A stretch of DNA of 64,000 nucleotides from Sphingobacterium sp. CZ-UAM (GCF_002000245.1 NZ_MTCM01000003.1:310001-374000); one strand, 5' to 3'; counted from the stretch's first letter, positions 52,434 through 61,668 are shown. Notes: a model not told the origin generated them from the letters alone. Numbers and translations are program-made.

Positions 52434-53651
52434 TTACGTGCGGCCTAAACTCATGATTGACTTATTAATAAAAGACAATAGCCCAACCAGCACAACAATA
52501 AGACCTGCAATAATAAAAGCTGTCGATACGCCGATTGCATCAGCGATAAATCCTGTAAAAAGAAGCCCTATCATACTCGGTAAAATGGCTATACTAAAAT
52601 AAAGCGAGAAAACTCGCCCCAACATTTCCACTGGAACCTGCTCTTGAATAATTGTCATGAATGATGCCGAGAAAATAGACATGGAGACTCCGCCCAAACT
52701 TGTCATCATAACAAACGGAATAAACCAGGTGGAAGGAAACCATCCCGATAGTGCAAAAGTTACCCCCAATATTATGTGCATGCTGTTCACTAATACCACT
52801 TTTGTTAGGGATACTTTAGCAAGTCCCAAAAAGCTGCCTCCAATAAGCATACCTACTCCCCACACAATCTCAATAATACTCATCTCCCACTTACCGCCGC
52901 CATAATGACCGATGGTCAACAAGGGGAACATAATGGCAACAGGCATAATACAAAAAGTCGCCACCATGGCATATAGGAATAATATTCTTAGTCCTCTATT
53001 ATGATAAATAGTACTCATCCCCTGTTTTAGATCATCCAAGACAGCAGCAATAGAAGGCTTCACATTAGAACGGGACAGGTGGGGTATAGTCACAAAGAGT
53101 AGTGAGGTGATCGCGACTACAGCGCCAATAACATCCAGATATAAGACAGTCGAAATAGGAAAATAGCTAATAGCCAAAGTTCCCAATGCAGGACCGGCAA
53201 TGCTACTTACTGATTGTAACATTTGATTAATACCTGAAACACGTAATAATTTGTCTTCCGGAACGAGAAGTGGCGCAATTGCCTGCATGGCTGGCGAGTG
53301 AAATGCTGAACCAATCGAACGACAGGCCATTAACAGATAAATCAGAAACATATTTGTACCATCACTTTTGAGTACAAAGGTCATTCCTAATGTACAGAGC
53401 GCGATAAAGCCATCTGCAATGATCATCACTTTCTTTCGATCCCATCGATCAATATAGACACCAGCAAATGGCCCGATGATCGCTTGCGGTAATAATCCTG
53501 CGATAGCAGCAAAAGCTAACACTTCAGCAGACCTGTGCGTCAGGCTCAGCCAAATCATAATCGAAAAGTTGACTGCAGAACTGGATAATAAAGAAACAAA
53601 TTGTCCAATCCATATATAACTATAGGTACGAAACCAGTTATTTTTTTCCAT
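52434..53651 (-). CDS. MFS transporter (MFS_3/enterobactin-exporter-like)
   Basis: 405 residues with about 12 membrane helices. The N-terminal WFRTYSYIWIGQFVSLLSSSAVNFSIMIWL, quoted in part as YIWIGQFVSLLSS, and GPFAGVYIDRWDRKKVMI (the motif A loop) are typical of the MFS_3 group, which includes siderophore and macrolide exporters. The substrate is unknown. Single gene on the minus strand. The 428 bases upstream show no obvious promoter, so its control is not readable. Confidence 0.88.
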   Translation of the reverse strand: MEKNNWFRTYSYIWIGQFVSLLSSSAVNFSIMIWLSLTHRSAEVLAFAAIAGLLPQAIIGPFAGVYIDRWDRKKVMIIADGFIALCTLGMTFVLKSDGTNMFLIYLLMACRSIGSAFHSPAMQAIAPLLVPEDKLLRVSGINQMLQSVSSIAGPALGTLAISYFPISTVLYLDVIGAVVAITSLLFVTIPHLSRSNVKPSIAAVLDDLKQGMSTIYHNRGLRILFLYAMVATFCIMPVAIMFPLLTIGHYGGGKWEMSIIEIVWGVGMLIGGSFLGLAKVSLTKVVLVNSMHIILGVTFALSGWFPSTWFIPFVMMTSLGGVSMSIFSASFMTIIQEQVPVEMLGRVFSLYFSIAILPSMIGLLFTGFIADAIGVSTAFIIAGLIVVLVGLLSFINKSIMSLGRT

Positions 53652-54018
53652 AAAATTTTAAATAAAAAATACAATCGGTGTATCGTCGGGGTGACTATGA
53701 CTAACACATTAAAATAAAACGGTTAATGACGCACCCTAGACCAATAAATGAAAATACAAGGGATTTCTTTCTGAATATAAGGTTCACCAAAGCAAACTTG
53801 CGAACAGCACAGAAAAAATAAATTATTCATTTCTTGAACAGATTCCGTTCAATTCAGATTTTAAATCCTATTGAGCTATAAGACCCAAGGTTTATAAATG
53901 TAAGTTGTATATATTGACATGTACATAGCAAATCAAAAATAGAAGAAAAACACTAAAAACACAAATTAGCGAAATAAGTCCGTTAAAATCATGTTAAAGG
54001 ACCTTAAAAATACTTTAT
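53652..54018. other. Spacer upstream of the MFS gene
   Basis: AT-rich, no supportable gene. One small inverted repeat TTGAAC-N7-GTTCAA at 53834-53852 could be an operator. No exact minus-strand -7 box was found near the MFS start. Confidence 0.35.
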
Positions 54019-54053
54019 AAAAAAAAGGCGTTTACCGACTTGGTAAACGCCTT
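54019..54053 (-). terminator. suf operon terminator
   Basis: On the minus strand AAGGCGTTTACC / GGTAAACGCCTT followed by TTTTTTATAAAG, 27 bases after the sufD stop. Confidence 0.85.
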
Positions 54054-54079
54054 ATATGTTTATAGTTTGTGTGATTTGT

Positions 54080-55387
54080 TTAGTTCGTTCTTAAGCTTTC
54101 TTCAACCAATTCTTCTACATATTTCCGAACAACCTCATTTGAAAAACGGGTCGTCACATCAAAAGCAAAGGCATGTACAAGCAGGATACGTGCTGATTCT
54201 TCGCCAATTCCACGTGCTCTCAAATAAAACAACGCCTCATTGTCAAACTGGCCAATCGTACAACCGTGTGAGCATTTCACATCATCCGCAAAAATCTCCA
54301 GCTGGGGCTTGGTATAAACAGCTGAATTATCTGACATCAACATATTATTGTTCTGTTGGAAAGCATTGGTTTTTTGCGCATCCTCCCGAACAAAGATCTT
54401 TCCATTGAAAACTGCTGTAGATTTATCCTGAGTAATGTTTTTATACCACTCATAAGACTCACAATGTGGTTTAAGGTGATCCACCACAGTATGGTTATCA
54501 ACCAACTGCTCTCCTGCAGTCAGGTTTATACCGTACAAATGACTTTCTACATTCTCAGCATCCAAACGCACATTAATATTATTGCGGATAAAAGATGCCC
54601 CAGGGAAATTACAGTTGTAGTTGTTATAAAGGCTATATTTCTCCTGGTATACTTCTGTATGATTAAAATAGCGGCTTACAGCCCCAGCTACTTGAAGGTA
54701 GTAATGTTGCACTTTGGCATTCTCTTTTACCACGATTTCTGAAACTTTGTTAAGCACATTGCTTGCAGTACCCTCAGCTGTGATAAAGCTCTCGATCAAC
54801 TCAAGCTCAGCATTCGCCTCGACAACAACCAAATTCCGTGTTTGTGCAAAGAAATCTTCTTTTCCAGTCGCTACGTGAATAATCTGTATAGGCTTATCAA
54901 GTACAACCCCTTTTTTCAAATGGATGAATACACCATTAGTAAAAGCAGCTGTATTAAGCGCTACCATGATATTATCAGATTTATCAGCATATTTAGCAAA
55001 ATGTGTTTGAAAGGCAGGCTCAGTAACAGCGTCATCCATCGGAATAACCTCAAGTCCTTTTACCTTTTCCAGCTCACTTACGGCTAATACATACTGACCA
55101 TTAACCAGAATAATACGGTACGCATCCAAATTTGGGATCTCTCCCGCACTAAAATCTAAGCCCTCGATATCCACATCTACATCAAGCGCATAGGGCTTAT
55201 TGACAATACTGTGGATGTTTGTATATTTCCATTCTTCATTCTTAACTGTGGGAAAGCCTGCTGCTTCGAAACGTTCGAATGCTTGTTGACGTGCCTCTGT
55301 AAAGAAAGCAGGTTCGTCTGAAACACTTTGCTCTTTAAAAGCTCCCAACACTTGTTGAAGTAATGATTCTGAAACTAATGTACTCAT
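54080..55387 (-). CDS. sufD: Fe-S assembly scaffold protein SufD
   Basis: 435 residues. Beta-helix protein that forms the SufBCD scaffold complex with SufB and the SufC ATPase. PLEIFADDVKCSHGCTIGQ style motif (here QLEIFADDVKCSHGCTIGQF, residues near 355-374) and LFYLRARGI are diagnostic. Last gene of sufB-sufC-sufD on the minus strand, 59 bases after sufC and followed by a strong terminator. The cysteine desulfurase SufS and its partner SufE are not in the window. Confidence 0.94.
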   Translation of the reverse strand: MSTLVSESLLQQVLGAFKEQSVSDEPAFFTEARQQAFERFEAAGFPTVKNEEWKYTNIHSIVNKPYALDVDVDIEGLDFSAGEIPNLDAYRIILVNGQYVLAVSELEKVKGLEVIPMDDAVTEPAFQTHFAKYADKSDNIMVALNTAAFTNGVFIHLKKGVVLDKPIQIIHVATGKEDFFAQTRNLVVVEANAELELIESFITAEGTASNVLNKVSEIVVKENAKVQHYYLQVAGAVSRYFNHTEVYQEKYSLYNNYNCNFPGASFIRNNINVRLDAENVESHLYGINLTAGEQLVDNHTVVDHLKPHCESYEWYKNITQDKSTAVFNGKIFVREDAQKTNAFQQNNNMLMSDNSAVYTKPQLEIFADDVKCSHGCTIGQFDNEALFYLRARGIGEESARILLVHAFAFDVTTRFSNEVVRKYVEELVEESLRTN

Positions 55388-55446
55388 GTTATTTTTTAAT
55401 CAAATCGCCAAAATTCTCTTCCACTCCTATTTTATCAGTGTAAAGA

Positions 55447-56205
55447 TTAGGCGTTTTGTGTATCATATTCTTTTAACCAATCGTATCCTTTTTCTTCTAG
55501 CTCCAAAGCCAATTCTTTAGGGCCTGATTTCACGATACGACCATTGTACAATACGTGAACAAAATCTGGAACGATATAATCCAATAAACGCTGGTAGTGT
55601 GTGATAACAACGAAAGCGTTGTCTTTAGAACGTAACTGGTTCACACCATTTGCAACAATGCGAAGTGCATCGATATCCAAACCTGAATCTGTTTCATCCA
55701 AAATGGACAATTTCGGGTTCAACATCGCCAGTTGAAAAATCTCGTTACGCTTTTTCTCTCCACCAGAGAATCCTTCATTCAATGAACGGTTAGCTAAGTT
55801 CGCTGAAAATTCTACGAGCTTTTGCTTGTCTTTTACCATTTGTAAGAATTCTTTTGCTTCCATTGGAGGCAAACCTTTATATTCGCGAATATCATTTACC
55901 GCTGTTTTTAGGAAATTGATATTCGATACTCCCGGAATTTCAACAGGATATTGGAAGGCAAGGAACAAGCCTTCACGGGCACGGTCTTCCGGGGAAAGGT
56001 CCAATAAATCAACCCCATCCAACAAAGCCGAACCTTCACTGACTTCATACGATTCACGGCCAGCCAATACATTGCCTAAGGTACTTTTCCCTGCTCCATT
56101 AGGCCCCATAATAGCGTGAACTTCTCCCGCTTTAACTTCTAGGTTTAATCCTTTTAATATTTGTTTGTCTTCTACAGACGCATGTAAATTTTTAATGCTT
56201 AACAT
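55447..56205 (-). CDS. sufC: Fe-S assembly ATPase SufC
   Basis: 252 residues, ABC-type ATPase. Walker A GPNGAGKS at residues 33-40, signature FSGGEKKR near 146, Walker B LSILDETDSGLD near 160-171, and the switch histidine VVITHYQRLL. SufC powers assembly on SufB-SufD. 63 bases after sufB. Confidence 0.97.
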   Translation of the reverse strand: MLSIKNLHASVEDKQILKGLNLEVKAGEVHAIMGPNGAGKSTLGNVLAGRESYEVSEGSALLDGVDLLDLSPEDRAREGLFLAFQYPVEIPGVSNINFLKTAVNDIREYKGLPPMEAKEFLQMVKDKQKLVEFSANLANRSLNEGFSGGEKKRNEIFQLAMLNPKLSILDETDSGLDIDALRIVANGVNQLRSKDNAFVVITHYQRLLDYIVPDFVHVLYNGRIVKSGPKELALELEEKGYDWLKEYDTQNA

Positions 56206-56268
56206 TTTATTCGTATTGAGTATTGAGCGAGATGCTAGTATTATCTGACTTGCTCAACTATTTTATAT

Positions 56269-57720
56269 CTATCCTACTGAACCTTCTAAAGAAATCGCCA
56301 ATAATTTCTGAGCTTCTACAGCAAATTCCATTGGCAACTGATTTAACACCTCTTTGGCATAACCATTAACAATTAATCCAACTGCCTTTTCAGAATCTAT
56401 ACCGCGTTGGTTCAAATAAAAGACTTGATCTTCACCAATTTTTGACGTAGTTGCCTCGTGCTCTAATTTTGCGGTCTTATTGCGGTTTTCGATATATGGA
56501 AATGTATGTGCCCCGCATTTATCACCGATCAACAAAGAATCACATTGTGTAAAGTTTCGGGAGTTATCCGCATTCGGACCGATTTTTACCAAGCCTCTAT
56601 AACTATTATGGCTTTTTCCGGCAGAAATCCCTTTGGAAACAATTTTAGATTTTGTGTTCTTGCCTAGGTGGATCATTTTCGTCCCTGTATCCGCAACCTG
56701 AAAATTACGGGTCATCGCTACAGAATAAAACTCACCGATCGAATTATCGCCTTTTAGGATTACCCCTGGATACTTCCAGGTAATTGCTGATCCGGTTTCA
56801 ACCTGCGTCCAGGAGATTTTACTATTATCACCTCTACAGATTCCACGTTTTGTTACAAAGTTAAAAATCCCCCCCTTGCCATCTTTATCACCCGGATACC
56901 AGTTCTGTACGGTAGAGTACTTAATCTCAGCATCGCGTTCAGCGATCAACTCCACCACTGCAGCGTGCAGTTGATTCTCGTCACGCATAGGTGCAGTACA
57001 ACCTTCCAGATAGGAAACATAAGCCCCTTCATCCGCAACAATTAATGTACGCTCAAACTGACCTGTATTCTGTGCATTAATCCGGAAGTATGTAGAAAGT
57101 TCCATTGGACATTTTACTCCTTTTGGAACATAAACAAAGGATCCATCCGAAAAAACGGCGGAGTTTAATGCTGCGTAGATATTATCTGTTTGGGGAACTA
57201 CTGTTCCCAAATATTTCTTTACTAAATCGGGATGTTCTTGAACCGCCTCGCCAAACGAACAGAAAATTACGCCCTGTTCTTTCAGCTTCTCGCGAAATGT
57301 TGTTTTTACCGAAACGGAATCAAAAACAGCATCCACCGCTACTACACCTGCCAAGATCTTTTGTTCATCCAAAGGGATACCTAACTTTTCAAAAGTGGCA
57401 ATTAACTCCGGATCAACTTCATCCATGGAATTCAGCTGTGGCTTTGCTTTTGGGGCAGCATAATAAGATAGATCTTGAAAATCAATCTCTGGAGCTCTGA
57501 AATTTTGCCAAGTAGGCATCTTTAACGTCAAGAAATGACGAAAAGCTTTCAATCTCCACTCCAATAACCATTCAGGTTCATTCTTTTTTGCCGAAATAAA
57601 ACGAACCGTCTCCTCAGTGAGGCCTTTGGCTGCGATTTCCATTTCGATATCTGTAGTGAACCCGTATTTATATTCTTCGAGCTCCAGCTCTTTTAATAAA
57701 TCGTCGTCTTTAGTACTCAT
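56269..57720 (-). CDS. sufB: Fe-S assembly scaffold protein SufB
   Basis: 483 residues, the main scaffold subunit on which the cluster forms. [38 protein letters not shown] and the C-terminal [20 protein letters not shown] match the family. First gene of the operon. The upstream region to the Lrp gene carries a -7 box and a 17-base palindrome. Confidence 0.97.
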   Translation of the reverse strand: MSTKDDDLLKELELEEYKYGFTTDIEMEIAAKGLTEETVRFISAKKNEPEWLLEWRLKAFRHFLTLKMPTWQNFRAPEIDFQDLSYYAAPKAKPQLNSMDEVDPELIATFEKLGIPLDEQKILAGVVAVDAVFDSVSVKTTFREKLKEQGVIFCSFGEAVQEHPDLVKKYLGTVVPQTDNIYAALNSAVFSDGSFVYVPKGVKCPMELSTYFRINAQNTGQFERTLIVADEGAYVSYLEGCTAPMRDENQLHAAVVELIAERDAEIKYSTVQNWYPGDKDGKGGIFNFVTKRGICRGDNSKISWTQVETGSAITWKYPGVILKGDNSIGEFYSVAMTRNFQVADTGTKMIHLGKNTKSKIVSKGISAGKSHNSYRGLVKIGPNADNSRNFTQCDSLLIGDKCGAHTFPYIENRNKTAKLEHEATTSKIGEDQVFYLNQRGIDSEKAVGLIVNGYAKEVLNQLPMEFAVEAQKLLAISLEGSVG

Positions 57721-57780
57721 ATTGCGCTCTCACGGTTTAACTAATTCGGGAGGGGTCTAGCCTCCGCAACTATCGAACTG

Positions 57781-57788
57781 CAAAGTTA
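57781..57788 (-). promoter_or_regulatory. suf operon -7 element TAACTTTG
   Basis: Exact TAnnTTTG on the minus strand, 60 bases from the sufB ATG. No good -33 TTG, consistent with a promoter that depends on an activator. Confidence 0.5.
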
Positions 57789-57864
57789 CAATTTCAAAGC
57801 CAATAAAATACATTTTATATCCGCTCTAACAGGTATTTTTAATAAAAAAATGACATTTATCACT

Positions 57865-57881
57865 TCATTTCGTCGAAATGA
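57865..57881. promoter_or_regulatory. 17-base palindrome TCATTTCGTCGAAATGA, candidate operator
   Basis: Eight-bp arms around a single central T. It lies about 80 bases upstream of the suf -7 box and about 125 upstream of the Lrp -7 box. Perfect symmetry and GC-richer centre in AT-rich DNA suggest a dimeric regulator site; the regulator is unknown. Confidence 0.45.
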
Positions 57882-57975
57882 GCACATTTCAAACGATTAT
57901 GACAGTCAAATGATTTTAAATCAATTAAAATTATAACACACAAAACGATATATAATCAAAATCTATTAATCATCA

Positions 57976-58026
57976 ATAATTTTGTATATTATTAAATTTC
58001 CAAATATAATTTTGTATATTTACAAA
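57976..58026 (+). promoter_or_regulatory. Lrp-gene promoter with paired direct repeats
   Basis: The 15-mer ATAATTTTGTATATT occurs at 57976-57990 and again at 58006-58020, exactly 30 bases apart (about three helical turns). The second copy contains the -7 box TAATTTTG (58007-58014), and the first supplies a -33 TTG (57982-57984) at 22 bases. TTTGTATATTTACAAA (58011-58026) is also an inverted repeat. The layout suggests autoregulation by the Lrp-type protein. Confidence 0.5.
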
Positions 58027-58053
58027 TACTATTGATTATTAAGACTCTAAGAT

Positions 58054-58524
58054 ATGCCGTTTGCACCAGACAAAACAGATTTAAAAATTCTTAAGCTATT
58101 ACAAGAGAATGGCCGCATTACCAATTTGCAATTAGCATCAAGTATTGGGCTATCCCCCGCACCAACATTGGAACGTGTAAGAAAACTCGAAAATTCAGGT
58201 TTCATCAAGAGTTACCATGCTTTTGTAGACGAGGAGAAATTAGGTCTTGGGATCAAATCCTTTATACAGATTTCACTGGATTTCCATACGCACAATGCGA
58301 TTCCCGAGTTTGTTGCTGCCGTGAAGATGATTCCCGAAGTAACCGAATGCCATCACGTTACCGGCAATTGTGATTTTATTCTTAAGGTCTATGTGAAAGA
58401 CATAAAAGCGTATGAAGGTGTAATTATGGAAAAAATTGCTAAAATCCCCTTTGTGAAAACATTCCAGACCATGATGATCATGTCTACAAGTAAAAAGGAA
58501 CCAATCATTCCTTTGGAATATTAA
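58054..58524 (+). CDS. Lrp/AsnC family transcriptional regulator
   Basis: 156 residues. N-terminal helix-turn-helix (DLKILKLLQENGRITNLQLA and SSIGLSPAPTLERVRKLE, each a contiguous part) followed by the RAM domain (VTECHHVTGNCDFILKVYVKD near 95-115). Lrp proteins sense amino acids and form octamers on phased DNA sites. The phased repeats in its own promoter fit. Control of suf across the divergent spacer is possible but not shown. The next gene starts 11 bases downstream. Confidence 0.93.
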   Translation: MPFAPDKTDLKILKLLQENGRITNLQLASSIGLSPAPTLERVRKLENSGFIKSYHAFVDEEKLGLGIKSFIQISLDFHTHNAIPEFVAAVKMIPEVTECHHVTGNCDFILKVYVKDIKAYEGVIMEKIAKIPFVKTFQTMMIMSTSKKEPIIPLEY

Positions 58525-58535
58525 ACCAAGAATTT

Positions 58536-59609
58536 ATGAAAACATCATCCCAATATCAGGATCTAGCAATGATCCTTGCTTGGCCTGATGCTACAATCCG
58601 TGGTGATGAGGCATGGATGATGTTTTTCAAGAAAATAGGATTTGTTAAAAACCTGAACTTTAAGGTCGGTCATACTGGTATTATTCTGATTGAGCGCAAT
58701 ACAGGTGAACTTCATTTTTACGATTTTGGCCGATACATTGCCCCGAGGGGTTACGGAAGAGCTCGCTCAAAAGATTCCGACCCCAAGTTAACCATTAAAA
58801 CTAAAGCACAAATTGACGGCGACCACATTGTAAACCTACTCGAAATTGTCCAGTTTTTTGAAGAAATAAAAGATGCCATGCAAGGTGTGGGTGATCTTTA
58901 TTTTTCTATTGTCCAGGGAATAGATTTTTACAGCGGAAAAACTTTCGCAGACCAATGGGTCCATAGAGGTTCATACCCCTATGGTGCAGTAGCCCTCAAC
59001 GCCAATAACTGCTCCCGATTTATTGCAAGACTCCTCCTCCACGCTTCCAGAAGATTTCATTTCTGGCATTCCATCAATTTCCCCGAAACGATAAAAGCAA
59101 GCCCAATGAGCAACCTGGTAAATGCCTCTCCGAATAGATCGATCTATAAATATACAGAATCAGGCGGCCTTGAAATAATAAAAATGAACAGATACGCATC
59201 GCTACTATTTTTATTAAAAAAACTACGAACAAATATCTGTTCTGATCTCGCAGGGTCCCTACCCGAAGATATCACAATCGGCGGAATGGTACTAAAGGAC
59301 AAACCTGGTTCCATCCCAACCAAAGCGCAATATCTTGGCGGTGTTGGCGAAGGAGCCTGGTTCTATATCGAACCCATTGGCACCAGTCAGGCAATAATAC
59401 ATCGCTTTACTCCGAAAGGAAAACTAGAATACATAGTACTCGGAAAAGCCTTCCAACCGATAGATTTTGAAAGCCCTTATCAGATTACTTATGACAGTCA
59501 CTTTCTATACAGCCATATCCTACAAGCTAATAATACCATTAAACTTGAACATATTTGTGTGCTGACTATTGGTGAAAAAGGTTTTTCTAAGAATGATAGA
59601 TATGCCTAG
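58536..59609 (+). CDS. DUF6695-like protein, possible permuted papain-fold hydrolase
   Basis: 357 residues, without signal peptide. The first 170 residues (MILAWPDAT, NFKVGHTGIILIERNTGELHFYDFG in parts, GRYIAPRGYGRARS, LNANNCSRFIARLLLHASRR) resemble the DUF6695 group known from Bacteroidota. The order of His46 in VGHTGI and Cys159 in NNCSRF matches the circularly permuted NlpC/P60 (LRAT-like) layout of His before Cys. A cysteine hydrolase or acyltransferase is therefore possible, but this is inference. It follows the Lrp gene closely, and its stop overlaps that of ung. Confidence 0.65.
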   Translation: MKTSSQYQDLAMILAWPDATIRGDEAWMMFFKKIGFVKNLNFKVGHTGIILIERNTGELHFYDFGRYIAPRGYGRARSKDSDPKLTIKTKAQIDGDHIVNLLEIVQFFEEIKDAMQGVGDLYFSIVQGIDFYSGKTFADQWVHRGSYPYGAVALNANNCSRFIARLLLHASRRFHFWHSINFPETIKASPMSNLVNASPNRSIYKYTESGGLEIIKMNRYASLLFLLKKLRTNICSDLAGSLPEDITIGGMVLKDKPGSIPTKAQYLGGVGEGAWFYIEPIGTSQAIIHRFTPKGKLEYIVLGKAFQPIDFESPYQITYDSHFLYSHILQANNTIKLEHICVLTIGEKGFSKNDRYA

Positions 59610-60280
59610 GACAAACGCCAATCTATAGGAGTTTTACCATGCTCCCCCAAATATTTATTTGCCTTTGAAAAATGTTTGCTCCCAAAGAATCCCCTATAAA
59701 CAGAAAGCGGTGATGGATGCACCGATGTCAAAATAAGATGTTTTCGTGCATCAATTAATACACTCTTCTTTTGCGCATAACTCCCCCAAAGCATAAAAAC
59801 CACATGTTCACGCTGTTGCGAAATAGCATGTATAATACTATCGGTGAAAATTTCCCAGCCTCTTTTTTGATGGGAACCAGCCAAATGCGCCTGCACAGTT
59901 AATGTCGCATTGAGCAACAAAACCCCTTGTTTAGCCCAAGCTGTCAGATCCCCGGATCGGGGTTCCACAAATCCTTCAATATCATCTTGTAGCTCCTTAA
60001 ATATATTTTTTAAGGAAGGTGGCGGAACGATTCCTTCTGGGACAGAAAAAGATAGCCCATGTGCCTGGCCATCGTTATGATAGGGATCCTGCCCCAGGAT
60101 AACAACTTTAACATTTTGGAGCGGGGTAAGCCTAAAAGCGTTCATCACCAGATCAGCAGGCGGAAATACCTTTGCCTGCTGACGCTCTTGTTGCACAAAG
60201 GCAGACAATTGTTTCATATAGGGCTGACTGAACAAAGGTTTCAATATCGGAGCCCAAGAATCATCATATAGTTTTTCCAT
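59606..60280 (-). CDS. ung: Uracil-DNA glycosylase
   Basis: Removes uracil from DNA in base excision repair. 224 residues from the ATG at 60280. The catalytic VILGQDPYHNDGQAHGLSFS motif holds Asp65, and SVHPSPLSVYRGFFG is the DNA-binding His loop near the C-terminus. The frame is open 15 codons further upstream to another ATG (60325), but a full promoter lies between the two, 4 bases before ATG 60280. That start is therefore preferred and its mRNA would be leaderless. Stop overlaps the DUF6695 gene. Confidence 0.95.
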   Translation of the reverse strand: MEKLYDDSWAPILKPLFSQPYMKQLSAFVQQERQQAKVFPPADLVMNAFRLTPLQNVKVVILGQDPYHNDGQAHGLSFSVPEGIVPPPSLKNIFKELQDDIEGFVEPRSGDLTAWAKQGVLLLNATLTVQAHLAGSHQKRGWEIFTDSIIHAISQQREHVVFMLWGSYAQKKSVLIDARKHLILTSVHPSPLSVYRGFFGSKHFSKANKYLGEHGKTPIDWRLS

Positions 60281-60284
60281 AAAC

Positions 60285-60315
60285 CAAACATAGATAAAGT
60301 TATATGCAATGGCAA
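60285..60315 (-). promoter_or_regulatory. ung promoter abutting the ATG
   Basis: On the minus strand TTG (60313-60315), a 20-base spacer and TATGTTTG (60285-60292), only 4 bases from the ATG at 60280. Confidence 0.75.
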
Positions 60316-60512
60316 ATTTATTCAATTCTGTCCATTCATAAAGTACTTATAATGGATACGTCGGTCTCGCCCTAAAGCGATATCTGAAAACCGTCATATA
60401 CGCGGAAAACATAATTTTACAAAATAACCACTTGAACAAGTTGCTTAAACGACGAAATTAACGGATATTTGCAGAATTAAATTGAACACAAATATTTTTT
60501 AAACATAGATTT

Positions 60513-61052
60513 ATGTCAAATCTCGTTAGAATCATCATCTGCAGTGCATTGCTGATTGGAACAGTTGCCTTATTTTGGACCGGAAATTGGGGATGGGGAA
60601 TTCTAGGCATCCTGATCACTATCCTAGGCTTTGTCACTGTATTTTTCCATGAATACATGCTCATCGCGCAATGGTATATGCGCAAACAAGATATGGCTAG
60701 CGCCGAAAAATGGCTGAGGAAAATCACGAATTATGAAAAACAATTGATCCCACAACAACACGGTTATTACAACATGTTGATTGGATTGATCGAATCTCAA
60801 CGTGCTCCGATGCAATCGGAAAAATATTTCAAAAAAGCATTGGCACTTGGACTTCATATGGACCACAACATTGCATTGGCAAAATTAAGCTTAGCTGGTG
60901 TTGCCATGGCAAAACGGAATAAGCGCGAAGCAGAAAAATTACTTCAAGAAGCCAAAAAAGCTGACAAGAATAAATTGTTGGCTGACCAGATCAAAATGAT
61001 GAAAGATCAGATGGGTATGCTGGACAAACAACAAATCCGATACAACCGATAG
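60513..61052 (+). CDS. Small membrane protein with TPR-like domain
   Basis: 179 residues. Two hydrophobic helices at about 5-48 (RIIICSALLIGTVALFWTGN, GILGILITILGFVTVFF) are followed by a cytosolic helical region with TPR-like pattern (AEKWLRKITNY, YYNMLIGLIESQRAPMQSEKYF, ALALGLHMDHNIALAKLSLA). No enzyme motif. Probably a membrane-anchored scaffold; role unknown. Divergent from ung. Confidence 0.7.
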   Translation: MSNLVRIIICSALLIGTVALFWTGNWGWGILGILITILGFVTVFFHEYMLIAQWYMRKQDMASAEKWLRKITNYEKQLIPQQHGYYNMLIGLIESQRAPMQSEKYFKKALALGLHMDHNIALAKLSLAGVAMAKRNKREAEKLLQEAKKADKNKLLADQIKMMKDQMGMLDKQQIRYNR

Positions 61053-61074
61053 GTTGAGGCTAATTGCTAAAGAC

Positions 61075-61117
61075 TAAAAAAAGCGCTGTGATCTATGAAG
61101 ATTACAACGCTTTTTTA
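61075..61117 (+). terminator. Terminator after the TPR-like gene
   Basis: AAAAAAGCG and CGCTTTTTT arms close an inner TGTGATC/GATTACA stem with one mismatch, then T residues, 23 bases after the stop. Confidence 0.7.
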
Positions 61118-61137
61118 TTTTACCCTGTTCCGATCAA

Positions 61138-61602
61138 CTATTTATTCAGCAAGATAGGGACATCCAAAAATTTACCTTCCTCCTCGCTACTCTCAAAAAC
61201 AAGCTTAATGCTAACGGGTGTATACGTCTTCTTCCAGTCTTTCACAATTACCTGGATATCTACAGGCTTATCCTCTTCGAGCAAATAATGCAAATAATTC
61301 TGTTTGTCCTCAAACTTTATCTGTACATTTCCCATCTGAATCGAAGAGAAAAAGTGAGGTTGTTTCTTTTGATCTACAATCTGTGTGGAGAACGTATTCA
61401 TTTTAAATTCGCGCGGATCTTTACTATAAGAGATTGCGAACAAATTAATAACCAGTTCATTTGTTGCCTTATCTACATGAAACTCTTTTAAATCAAACTG
61501 AATATCATCGACAACCAGTAATGAATCTGCCGACTGGGCCCGTATGGCACCGCCTACAAGGCAAAGAAAAAGTAAGGCAGCACAACGAAAAAAATTACTC
61601 AT
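61138..61602 (-). CDS. Hypothetical exported protein
   Basis: 154 residues. A signal peptide (RCAALLFLCLVGGAIRAQ) precedes a single beta-rich domain of about 130 residues with alternating hydrophobic strands (DDIQFDLKEFHVDKATNELV, in parts). I recognise no family. It is followed by the TPR-like gene's terminator on the other strand. Confidence 0.65.
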   Translation of the reverse strand: MSNFFRCAALLFLCLVGGAIRAQSADSLLVVDDIQFDLKEFHVDKATNELVINLFAISYSKDPREFKMNTFSTQIVDQKKQPHFFSSIQMGNVQIKFEDKQNYLHYLLEEDKPVDIQVIVKDWKKTYTPVSIKLVFESSEEEGKFLDVPILLNK

Positions 61603-61614
61603 ATATTATACCAT

Positions 61615-61641
61615 TTAAAAAGCCACGCTTACCGTGGCTTT
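61615..61641 (-). terminator. Terminator of the DUF4293 gene
   Basis: On the minus strand AAAGCCACG-GTAAG-CGTGGCTTT with further TT, 27 bases after the DUF4293 stop. Confidence 0.75.
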
Positions 61642-61668
61642 CTATATTGAAAATCTATTTACATAAAA

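Larger units (their letters stand above)
57721..58053. other. Divergent suf / Lrp control region
   Basis: 333 bases, very AT-rich, no gene. It holds the suf -7 box (57781-57788, minus), a 17-base palindrome (57865-57881), and the repeat-rich Lrp promoter (57976-58020). Details are given as separate entries. Confidence 0.6.
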
